From contig NZ_JANUXV010000003.1 in the NCBI RefSeq assembly GCF_024814355.1, forward strand, positions 62,001 through 126,000: DNA of 64,000 bases, in the 5' to 3' direction. Both the position numbers and the translations under genes were made by a program. Every line of letters begins with the position of its first letter. Position 1 is the stretch's first letter. Below the pieces are notes generated by a model that saw nothing but the letters and a program-made list of their open reading frames with translations, did not search any database and was not told where the DNA came from. Source of the stretch: Gleimia sp. 6138-11-ORH1 (lineage in GTDB: Bacteria > Actinomycetota > Actinomycetes > Actinomycetales > Actinomycetaceae). Below are positions 7,666 through 14,928 of this stretch, one piece after another.

Positions 7666-8901
7666 ATGTCAATGAAACACAAAACACTCGCCGCAGTAAC
7701 GACTGCGGGAATCCTCTTAGCCGCCTGCGGCGGCACAACCGCCCCATCTGCAGATAGTAAAGTTATCGACCTGTGGATGCCACCCCTGGTAGCAGACAAA
7801 CAAGACAAAGCCTACTGGGAAGAAGTCGTCAAACCATTCGAAGAAACCCACGGAGTAGACGTGAACGTCACCATCGTTCCCTGGGACTCCTACGAAGCCA
7901 AATACCTAACCGGAGTTTCCTCAGGCAACGGCCCAGAAGTAGGATACATGTATTCCGAAATGATCGGCGACTACATTGATAAAGACCAACTCTACGCATT
8001 AGACGAATTCGTCACTGACCAGCAAAAATCAACTTTCTACTTCCTAGAAAACGGAAAATTCAACAACAAACAGTACTCCATTCCGCTGGTTGTAGGCGGC
8101 GCCCGGATCCTGCTATATAACAAAGACCTACTTGAAAAAGCCGGAGTTGAAGCCCCCACCAACTGGAACGAATTTCTAGAAGTAGGGAAGAAACTTAAAG
8201 AAAAAGAGATCACCCCACTGGTAGTGCCTTTCGGGGACGCTCGCGGAGTAATGAATGGAGCTTTCTTCCCCTTCATTTGGCAAGCTGGCGGAGAACTATT
8301 TGAAGTAGACGGTTCAAAAACTCGTTTTGATTCCCCAGAAGTCATCGCAGCAGCCACCTACCTTAATCAGCTGAAGGAAACAGGTGTTCTGGATCCAGCT
8401 TCCACGGGGATGACTGAAGAAATCACTCGCGGTCTTTTCCTAGATGGAAAAGTTGCTTTCAGTATCGATACTGATCAAAACGCGAAGAGCTGGTCAGACG
8501 CTGGAATCAACTACGGGGTGATCCCTTCCTTGGCAGGACCGGATGGAAAACAAGGCACCTTCATTGCCTCTGACTCACTGGTTATGCTGAAGCAATGTAA
8601 GGATCCGAAACTTTGCTATGAACTGATTTCTTTCATGACTGAGGGCAAACAGATGGAGAAATTCCATCAAAAGTCGAACTTCCCTCCAATCGGATCCGAT
8701 GAAAAGAACACTTACCCAGAAGAATTTGCGAAGATCTATTCCGAACAGGCACAGATTTTGAAACCTCTTCCGGTAGTTCCTAACGGAACCGGCACCTACC
8801 AGGTTCTTTACACAAATCTGCAGCAGATGCTCAATGGCCAGAAAACTCCTGAACAAGCCATGAAAGACGCTGCAACTGAAGCAAATCAAATGTTGAAGTG
8901 A
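7666..8901 (+). CDS. Sugar ABC transporter, substrate-binding lipoprotein
   Basis: A 411-residue family-1 extracellular solute-binding protein. The start at ATG 7666 follows AAAGGAG by six bases; the signal peptide ends in a lipobox ILLAAC with the acylated Cys at residue 21. The mature part has the typical two-lobe pattern: VTIVPWDSYEAKYLTG, the 'YNKDLLEKAGVEAPTNWNEFLEVGKKL' hinge region, and the C-terminal PEQAMKDAATEANQML helix. It captures an oligosaccharide or sugar outside the membrane for the two permeases downstream. No ATPase gene follows, so a shared MsmK-type ATPase elsewhere is presumably used. The GH123-like gene hints at amino-sugar glycans as substrate. Confidence 0.92.
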   Translation: MSMKHKTLAAVTTAGILLAACGGTTAPSADSKVIDLWMPPLVADKQDKAYWEEVVKPFEETHGVDVNVTIVPWDSYEAKYLTGVSSGNGPEVGYMYSEMIGDYIDKDQLYALDEFVTDQQKSTFYFLENGKFNNKQYSIPLVVGGARILLYNKDLLEKAGVEAPTNWNEFLEVGKKLKEKEITPLVVPFGDARGVMNGAFFPFIWQAGGELFEVDGSKTRFDSPEVIAAATYLNQLKETGVLDPASTGMTEEITRGLFLDGKVAFSIDTDQNAKSWSDAGINYGVIPSLAGPDGKQGTFIASDSLVMLKQCKDPKLCYELISFMTEGKQMEKFHQKSNFPPIGSDEKNTYPEEFAKIYSEQAQILKPLPVVPNGTGTYQVLYTNLQQMLNGQKTPEQAMKDAATEANQMLK

Positions 8902-8927
8902 GTTTGCTAGCTAACGAAAGTTAAATA

Positions 8928-8960
8928 AGTGGGGGCTGGCGTGACGAACCAACCCCCACT
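8928..8960 (+). terminator. Intercistronic hairpin after the binding-protein gene
   Basis: AGTGGGGG (8928-8935) pairs with CCCCCACT (8953-8960), extended by TGG/CCA across one mismatch. No strong T-run follows. Such a hairpin normally stabilises the upstream mRNA or partly terminates, giving more binding protein than permease. Confidence 0.6.
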
Positions 8961-8978
8961 TTCAGAAAGTAGATTTTG

Positions 8979-9875
8979 ATGAGCTCTGCAAGAAAGCACT
9001 ATGCCGGAGAAAGCGCGTTTGGAAAGTGGTCAGGTACATTATATGTCGCCCCTTCCTTCACGATTCTTCTAGTTATTGCGGTTATCCCGATTATTGCCTC
9101 AGCCTACCTATCATTTACCAGGTTCGATGTTCTTTCTTCCCCGCAGTGGGTGGGGGCCAATAACTATCAACGTCTATGGGAAGACGATAACTTTTGGAGA
9201 GCGCTGAAAAATACGGTTGTTTTCACAGTCTTTACCGTGCCGCTACAGATTTTTATTCCAATGGTTTTAGCCGACAAACTTGCCCGCATGAAAATCCGTT
9301 GGCTTTCTGGTTTCATTCGGTCAGTTTTATTCGTTCCCGTGGTGGCTTCCCTCATCTTAGTAGGTACAGTTTGGCAATATATGTTGGCTGGCGAGGTCGG
9401 TTTTTTCAACCTGGTTTTAAAACAACTGAACTTACCGGCGATTAACTTTTTAGGTGATCCCCAATATGCCTTAGGCGCAGTAATCATCGTTTCAGCATGG
9501 AAGAATATCGGTTATTTCTTGGTTCTTTTCTATGCCGGAGTCTTAGATATACCAAAAGAACGCTACGAAGCAGCCAGCGTTGATGGAGCAAACACGGTAC
9601 AACAGTTCTTCTACATCACGGTTCCTGGTTTAAAGAAAGTAACGCAGCTTAGTTTATTACTCGCTACGATTTGGTCATTTCAAGCCTTCGACCTGATTTA
9701 TGCGATGACTAAAGGTGGGCCCGGTGGGGCTACTTCCACCCTTGTTATGGAAATCTACCAGCAGGGTTTCACTCGATTTGATATGGGCTACGCTTCCGCA
9801 TTAGCGATGGTGTTGCTTTTAATCATTGTCTTGGTATCAGCCGTTCAGAAACTTATGAGTAAGGAAGCTGACTAA
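8979..9875 (+). CDS. Sugar ABC transporter permease (MalF/UgpA type)
   Basis: A 298-residue inner-membrane permease with six predicted membrane helices, starting at about residue 25 (LYVAPSFTILLVIAVIPIIASAY). The EAA loop that docks the ATPase reads YEAASVDGANTVQQFFYITVP, close to the consensus EAAxxDGA-x8-I-x-LP. The ATG at 8979 is preferred to the overlapping TTG at 8976. It sits between the lipoprotein and the second permease, which begins one base after its stop region. The pair forms the membrane channel of an ABC sugar importer. Confidence 0.92.
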   Translation: MSSARKHYAGESAFGKWSGTLYVAPSFTILLVIAVIPIIASAYLSFTRFDVLSSPQWVGANNYQRLWEDDNFWRALKNTVVFTVFTVPLQIFIPMVLADKLARMKIRWLSGFIRSVLFVPVVASLILVGTVWQYMLAGEVGFFNLVLKQLNLPAINFLGDPQYALGAVIIVSAWKNIGYFLVLFYAGVLDIPKERYEAASVDGANTVQQFFYITVPGLKKVTQLSLLLATIWSFQAFDLIYAMTKGGPGGATSTLVMEIYQQGFTRFDMGYASALAMVLLLIIVLVSAVQKLMSKEAD

Positions 9876-9876
9876 A

Positions 9877-10683
9877 ATGCGTTACATCGGTAAAACTCTT
9901 TCCGCCTTCTTTATCGGGCTCTTGCTGATCCTTGCGGTACTTCCTTTTGTCCTTATGATTATCACGGCGATTCAAGACACAACCCGTCTTTCCTACACGA
10001 TAGATTTCGATAAATTAACCCTTGATAACTTCAGGTCACTTTGGGAAGTGCAAAACTTCGGTGGAGCTTTACTTACTTCTACGCTGGTGGTTTGCTTAGC
10101 TTGTGTAATGAATATCGTGGTTTGTTCTTTAGCAGCCTATGGTTTCGCCTTTAAACGTTTCCCCGGTTCAGAAGGGATCTTTTGGGTCTACTTGGTTTCC
10201 ATGATGGTTCCGGGGCAAGTAACTTTGATCCCTATGTTCATGATGTTCACCAAAGCAGGAATCATTGGTAGTTACTTCTCATTAGCCTTACCAGTGGTGA
10301 ATGCTTTTGGAGTCTACCTAATCCGTCAATTCTTATATTCGATTCCCAGTTCACTGATTGAAGCTGCACGAATTGATGGTGCAAGTGACTTTCAGATTTT
10401 TATGCGAATAATCATCCCCCTGATTCGTTCAGTTTTAGTTGCACTGACTGTTTTTACTTTCTTAACAACCTGGAATGATTTCCTCTGGCCCTTAGTTTCC
10501 CTCCAGTCAGATACTACGCAAACTGTGACGTTAGCAGTTTCGCAACTGAAAGGCTCTTTCTCTATCCAATACGGAATGGTGATGGCGGGAACCACCATTG
10601 CATTTATGGTGCCTTTCATCGTTTACGTAGTTATGCAACGCCAATTCATTGAAGGGGTCACTTCTTCAGGGGTGAAAGGATAA
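9877..10683 (+). CDS. Sugar ABC transporter permease (MalG/UgpE type)
   Basis: A 268-residue permease with six membrane helices and the EAA motif IEAARIDGASDFQIFMRIIIP near residue 160. This is the MalG-like partner of the preceding MalF-like permease. The ATG at 9877 follows the previous stop immediately, and the hydrolase gene starts two bases after its own stop, so the operon is tightly packed. No ATP-binding protein is encoded nearby. Confidence 0.92.
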   Translation: MRYIGKTLSAFFIGLLLILAVLPFVLMIITAIQDTTRLSYTIDFDKLTLDNFRSLWEVQNFGGALLTSTLVVCLACVMNIVVCSLAAYGFAFKRFPGSEGIFWVYLVSMMVPGQVTLIPMFMMFTKAGIIGSYFSLALPVVNAFGVYLIRQFLYSIPSSLIEAARIDGASDFQIFMRIIIPLIRSVLVALTVFTFLTTWNDFLWPLVSLQSDTTQTVTLAVSQLKGSFSIQYGMVMAGTTIAFMVPFIVYVVMQRQFIEGVTSSGVKG

Positions 10684-10685
10684 AA

Positions 10686-12374
10686 ATGTTTGAGTTAAAA
10701 CTGGTTAATGCACTGGATAAAGTGCTTCCACACCGCGAGCCCATTCCTTTAGTTACAACCGCGGCAGAGGTGAAGCTGAAAGCCTTACAGACACAAACGA
10801 CCTCGGTGCAATTGGCTTTTAAAACCAGCAACTTAAATGAACTGGCCACTTTTAACTTTGAAAGTGAGAAAGTCAGTTTCTCAACTTACAAAGTCGGGTT
10901 AGTGCCGGTGCAAAACCCGGCTCCGCTTCACCCTGATGATGCCTATTTATTGACAACTCCTGGTCTGATGCCAGACCCACTGTATCCTCTGGGAGAGTTT
11001 CAAGCAGCTGGTAGCGTCACCTTAAAAGCTGGACATACTGGATGGAACAGTATTTGGATTGATTTAGTAGCTCCGCCAGGAAAACATTTAATCAACTTTT
11101 CTGTGAGCGCTCCCTACCAACAAAATAGAAGTACTGCCAGGACTGCTTCAAAGGAAGCTCCGCCAGTTTACGAAACGCAACTTGAGTTAGAGGTCTTAGA
11201 AACTCAGCTTCCCGCTGCGCAAATCGTTAATACCCAATGGTTTCACGCAGACAGTTTAGCTAATTATTATGAAGTTGAGGTATGGAGTGAAGCACATTGG
11301 CAAGTAATCGACGCCCAGTTCGCATCAGCCGCGAAAATGGGAGTGAACTGCCTGTTAATGCCACTGTGGACACCGCCTTTAGATACGGCAGTAGGAACCT
11401 ATCGTACCACCGTGCAGTTATTGGAAATCAGTGAAGCAGCTGGCGAATATAGTTTTGATTTTACGCGCGCTGAAAAATGGCTGGAACTTATGCGCCGCCA
11501 TGGGATAAAGCAGGTGGAAGTGCCCCATCTTTTCACTCAGTGGGGCGCTGCAGCCACCCCAAGATTCTTAATCACTGACGCTACCGGAAAACAAACTTAT
11601 CGTTTTGGGTGGGAAGAACCTGCTAGTTCACCGGAGTATCGGAAGTTCCTAACCCAGTTAATTCCAGCGGTCAGAAGTTTCTTTAGCGCGGAACTTGGGG
11701 AAGAAAACACCTGGTATCACATTTCAGATGAGCCAACTAAAGAGCAACTTAATGCCTATCAAAAAGCTAAAACTCAAGTTTTCGATCTATTAGCGGGAAC
11801 GCAAATCATAGATGCACTTTCTGAACCTGAACTATTAGCAGCAGTAGAAAAACCGGTGGTAGCTACTGATGCGGTGGATAAGTTCCGCAAAGTGCAGGTA
11901 GAACCTGAATGGGTGTACAACTGCGTGGCGCAAGCTACTTCTGTAGCTAATCGGTTCATGGCACAAAGAGGTACTCGGCACAGAGAAATTGGTTTCCAAC
12001 TTTATAAGGGGAAAGCTAAGGGATTTTTACACTGGGCATTCAATTTTTATAACAGCCAATATTCATTAGGCAGTGTTGATCCCTACCAGGATACTGCCGC
12101 TGGAGGTGGTTTCATTTCCGGTGATGCCTTTGTGGTTTATCCAGGTAAGAATGGGGAAGTAGTAGAGAGCCTTAGGCATAGGCTTTTGAGAGCGGCAATT
12201 GATGATCTGGCGCTTTGCCAGTTGGTAGAAAAACGCTATGGCAGAGAAACAGTTCTAAAAGCTATTGATCCTCAGGGGACCATTGACTATAACTGCGGTT
12301 ATCGAAATAGTGTCGAAATAGATGAGGCGCGCGCAGCTTTGCTTGAACTACTTTCAGGAAGTGAAAGGCCTTAA
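10686..12374 (+). CDS. GH123/DUF4091-like glycoside hydrolase, probably cytoplasmic
   Basis: A 562-residue protein without a signal peptide. The region around residue 348 reads YHISDEPTKEQL; the adjacent Asp348-Glu349 pair matches the catalytic Asp-Glu of GH123 beta-N-acetylgalactosaminidases, which use substrate-assisted catalysis. A beta-rich N-terminal part (about 1-175) precedes the catalytic barrel, and a GYRNSVEIDEARAALLELL tail closes it. These features fit the DUF4091 family. Located last in the importer operon, it would hydrolyse an imported amino-sugar glycoside, plausibly derived from host mucin or glycolipid. Substrate is inference. Its stop overlaps the convergent DtxR-family gene by four bases. 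Confidence 0.75.
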   Translation: MFELKLVNALDKVLPHREPIPLVTTAAEVKLKALQTQTTSVQLAFKTSNLNELATFNFESEKVSFSTYKVGLVPVQNPAPLHPDDAYLLTTPGLMPDPLYPLGEFQAAGSVTLKAGHTGWNSIWIDLVAPPGKHLINFSVSAPYQQNRSTARTASKEAPPVYETQLELEVLETQLPAAQIVNTQWFHADSLANYYEVEVWSEAHWQVIDAQFASAAKMGVNCLLMPLWTPPLDTAVGTYRTTVQLLEISEAAGEYSFDFTRAEKWLELMRRHGIKQVEVPHLFTQWGAAATPRFLITDATGKQTYRFGWEEPASSPEYRKFLTQLIPAVRSFFSAELGEENTWYHISDEPTKEQLNAYQKAKTQVFDLLAGTQIIDALSEPELLAAVEKPVVATDAVDKFRKVQVEPEWVYNCVAQATSVANRFMAQRGTRHREIGFQLYKGKAKGFLHWAFNFYNSQYSLGSVDPYQDTAAGGGFISGDAFVVYPGKNGEVVESLRHRLLRAAIDDLALCQLVEKRYGRETVLKAIDPQGTIDYNCGYRNSVEIDEARAALLELLSGSERP

Positions 12375-13036
12375 AGGGGGAGGACTCGGATAAAGGCGCC
12401 CAGGGTATAGGGTAAATCAACGCGTTGCCCGGCAACTTCCAATCCTACCAGTGCAGTCACATCTGATTTTTCTAACACCAGCACCTGTTTTCCCGGAGTT
12501 ATTCCGCGGCTTTCAAAGTGGCGTAAAACCTCTGGTTCTGCGTCACGAATTCGCACAATCTCTAAGGGGACTTCAGTGGGGGCGGTTAGGACTGAGAGAG
12601 GGGAAGATGAGGCAACCGATCCGTCCTTGCGGGGAATCGGATCGCCATGCGGGTCAGTGGCTGGATAGTCTAGAACTTTATCGATTTGGTCGATGAAGCG
12701 TTCGCTCACCGCGTGTTCAAGTTGCTCAGCTTCTTCATGTACTTCATCCCATGAAAACTCTAAAACTTGATGTAGGAAGGTTTCTAAGATTCGGTGGCGA
12801 CGCACCATTTTCATGGCTTGTTCGCGTCCTGCCGGGGTTAGGCGAACTTGCTGATAGGGTTTGTGGTCCACTAAACCGGCTTCTTTTAAGCGACGTACGT
12901 TTTCTGACGCGGTAGAGGGGACTACTCCCATTAGGTTAGCTAAGTCAGATACCCCAACGCCTTTTTCGTCCCATTCTTCAGCTGAATAAATGGCACGCAC
13001 ATAGTCTTCGGACATGGTGGAAATCCGGGGTTTCAC
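12371..13036 (-). CDS. DtxR-family metalloregulator, MntR-like by its metal ligands
   Basis: A 221-residue protein with an N-terminal winged helix (VSDLANLMGVVPSTASENVRRLKEAGLV), a dimerisation/metal domain and a C-terminal FeoA/SH3-like domain (about 145-221). In the first helix the sequence is SEDYVRAIY, so Asp stands where iron-type DtxR has Met10. In the ligand helix it is HEEAEQLEH, with Glu where DtxR has Cys102. Both are MntR-type choices, suggesting manganese sensing. The GTG at 13036 overlaps the VKOR stop by four bases; an ATG at 13015 also gives a full family N-terminus. No obvious ribosome site precedes either, so translational coupling is likely. Confidence 0.85.
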   Translation of the reverse strand: MKPRISTMSEDYVRAIYSAEEWDEKGVGVSDLANLMGVVPSTASENVRRLKEAGLVDHKPYQQVRLTPAGREQAMKMVRRHRILETFLHQVLEFSWDEVHEEAEQLEHAVSERFIDQIDKVLDYPATDPHGDPIPRKDGSVASSSPLSVLTAPTEVPLEIVRIRDAEPEVLRHFESRGITPGKQVLVLEKSDVTALVGLEVAGQRVDLPYTLGAFIRVLPL

Positions 13037-13680
13037 AATAGAGTCGCAATCTTATCGGTCAAACCTAACAGCACGGTAATGGCGGTAAGTAAGAAAAGTG
13101 TAGCTACAACAGCCCAAGCGTTTTTGTGAAGGGGTTTTCCCCAGGAATTAACCAGGGGTATTTTGCAAATGGAAAGTGCATAAGTGTTTAAGGTTCCGAA
13201 AGTTATGAAGGTTGCTGCCCAAATAACCAGGCAGTAGGGGCATAGTGCTTGGAAGTTAAAGATGGAAGCGTAGAGGAAGAAACCGATAAAGAGTAGGGAA
13301 GCTCCAGAAGCTGCGGCTAAAAGGTGCCAAACTTGGCGTGGTAGGTGAACTTTCAAATAAGAAGTAACTGAAACGAATAGGGTTACTGCGAAAAATGCTA
13401 TTCCTAAGGCGGTGTTAGGCAACCCGAAGAATAGGTGGGCTTCCCAAGAGGTGAGTGAAGAACTGCAGCCTACCAGTATGGAAATGTCACAGTTAAGGGC
13501 GGCAGTGGGATCAGATAAATACTCAATTTCAGTTTTCAATAACCCTAGGGAGGCGATTAAACCTGCTACGGATGCTAGTAGTAGAAAGGTATTTGCCAGT
13601 GGGGAGAGGTGAAAACTGTTTTTGGATGTGCTAGTTAATGGTGCGGAAGTGGATTCGCCCATACTAATCGTCTCTTTCAA
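13033..13680 (-). CDS. Vitamin K epoxide reductase (VKOR) family membrane protein
   Basis: A 215-residue protein with about five membrane helices. It has the VKOR redox pairs: LNCDISILVGC in the first extracytoplasmic loop and LCPYC (CxxC) at the start of the fourth helix, plus the conserved W.AH.FFGLPN segment. Bacterial VKOR homologues reoxidise a DsbA-like partner with quinone, so the cell forms disulfides in exported proteins. No thioredoxin domain is fused, and no DsbA is in the window. It is encoded immediately upstream of, and overlapping, the metalloregulator gene on the same strand. Confidence 0.88.
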   Translation of the reverse strand: MKETISMGESTSAPLTSTSKNSFHLSPLANTFLLLASVAGLIASLGLLKTEIEYLSDPTAALNCDISILVGCSSSLTSWEAHLFFGLPNTALGIAFFAVTLFVSVTSYLKVHLPRQVWHLLAAASGASLLFIGFFLYASIFNFQALCPYCLVIWAATFITFGTLNTYALSICKIPLVNSWGKPLHKNAWAVVATLFLLTAITVLLGLTDKIATLL

Positions 13681-13862
13681 ACAGGATAGTTTTTTGTCTC
13701 TTATCTAGCATAAAGGGTGTGGGCTGATTTTTGATAGTTAAAATTTGGTGCAGGGTCTTTCACAGGGTAGTTAAGTTCAGGAGCTTGACTTTACCTTGTG
13801 ACTGAGGGCACAGAGGGTAGATTTGGAGATTTTACCCTAAGGAGAGTAAAGTATTCATGTAC

Positions 13863-13938
13863 GCGCCGTTAGCTCAATTGGCAGAGCAACTGGCTCTTAA
13901 CCAGTGGGTTGGGGGTTCGATTCCCTCACGGCGCACCA
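13863..13938 (+). tRNA. tRNA-Lys (CUU)
   Basis: A full cloverleaf: acceptor GCGCCGT pairs with ACGGCGC, the anticodon loop is CTCTTAA (anticodon CTT), the T-loop GGTTCGATTCC is present and CCA is encoded at 13936-13938. Confidence 0.97.
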
Positions 13939-13971
13939 ACGGATTCTGATGTTTCAGCATTAGTGTTCGTA

Positions 13972-14047
13972 GCGCCGTTAGCTCAATTGGCAGAGCAACT
14001 GGCTCTTAACCAGTGGGTTGGGGGTTCGATTCCCTCACGGCGCACCA
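13972..14047 (+). tRNA. tRNA-Lys (CUU), second identical copy
   Basis: This gene is base-for-base identical to the tRNA-Lys 33 bases upstream, including the encoded CCA (14045-14047). The duplicates are followed at once by an intrinsic terminator. Confidence 0.97.
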
Positions 14048-14053
14048 GCATTG

Positions 14054-14075
14054 CCCCGCAAATGCGGGGTTTTTC
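14054..14075 (+). terminator. Intrinsic terminator of the tRNA-Lys pair
   Basis: CCCCGC (14054-14059), loop AAAT, GCGGGG (14064-14069), then a run of five T. Confidence 0.9.
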
Positions 14076-14160
14076 TTTACCCATATTTCGGTTTTATCAT
14101 TCGTCTAATACCCGGGGGAAGTTTCAAAAAATGGGTCTATTCAGGTTATCTTCACTAACT

Positions 14161-14197
14161 ATAAAAAGTAGGTGGGGAACTGAAAGTTCCCCACCTA
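14161..14197 (-). terminator. Intrinsic terminator of the HIT gene
   Basis: A perfect 12-bp stem, AGGTGGGGAACT (14170-14181) with AGTTCCCCACCT (14185-14196), loop GAA. On the minus strand the hairpin is followed by ACTTTTTAT, a proper U-tract, so it ends the HIT transcript. Confidence 0.85.
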
Positions 14198-14221
14198 TAA
14201 GTGAGCGTTAAATACGAAAGA

Positions 14222-14668
14222 TTAAGAAAGTGCTGGAGAATCGATAGTTAGCGGAACGTTAGCTTCATGCCCCTGTTCTTCCAAAGCAGAGCGGAGTGCC
14301 TGCATAGTTGATTCAAGGACGCGTTCAGAAACTTCAGTTGCTTCCGCAAGCACCAGGTCATTCTCGTCCCGCAGTGGAATTACGTGCAGGTGTGCGTGGG
14401 GAACTTCAAAACCAGCGATTTCCAAACCAATACGAGTACATTCGTAAACACCTAACTGCGCTTTACCAATACGGTGTCCCACTTTCATTAGGTGAGCAGC
14501 TAAATCTTCAGGCATATCAGTCCACGCATCGTGAACTTCGCGTGGTACTACCAGCACGTGTCCGGGACGGATGGGGGCTTTGGTAGCAAAAACAACACAG
14601 AGGTCATCAGCATATACAAACTTGCCGGGCCATTCACCGGCAATAATCTTTTCAAAAATAGTAGTCAT
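14222..14668 (-). CDS. HIT-family nucleotide hydrolase
   Basis: A 148-residue histidine-triad protein with the active-site motif HAHLHVIP (about residues 92-99) and the family's N-terminal 'IFEKIIAGEWPGKFVYADD' and GHVLVVPREVHDAW segments. HINT-like enzymes cleave AMP-lysine, AMP-amines or dinucleoside polyphosphates; the physiological substrate is not known from sequence. It is monocistronic, facing away from leuS, and ends at a clear terminator. Confidence 0.92.
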   Translation of the reverse strand: MTTIFEKIIAGEWPGKFVYADDLCVVFATKAPIRPGHVLVVPREVHDAWTDMPEDLAAHLMKVGHRIGKAQLGVYECTRIGLEIAGFEVPHAHLHVIPLRDENDLVLAEATEVSERVLESTMQALRSALEEQGHEANVPLTIDSPALS

Positions 14669-14928
14669 AGCTCTATTGTGCCTGTTGAAAATCTATTTTT
14701 ATAGGAAAGCAGACCTATCTCTCACCAGAAAATTCTGAGGGGATTTTTCACAATCAAATTCCTTATGAAGAATGTTGAAAACTGCGCGATTGCCACTATG
14801 AAAATCAAAATAATTCTCAGTTCAAAAAATGTAATCTCTTTTACCGGCTGATATTTAGGTCGAGATACCTACAAATCCTTAAAGTGCGGTAATCTAATAG
14901 GTGATTAACTGTGAGAAAAGAGGACGAA

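Noticed and set aside
13909-14211. 100-codon plus-strand open frame
   Set aside because: It runs through both tRNA-Lys genes and the terminator; it is an artefact of the repeated tRNA sequence.
14669-14928. T-box riboswitch in the leuS leader
   Set aside because: I could not find a convincing T-box core or specifier stem; T-boxes of actinobacteria are mostly at ileS.
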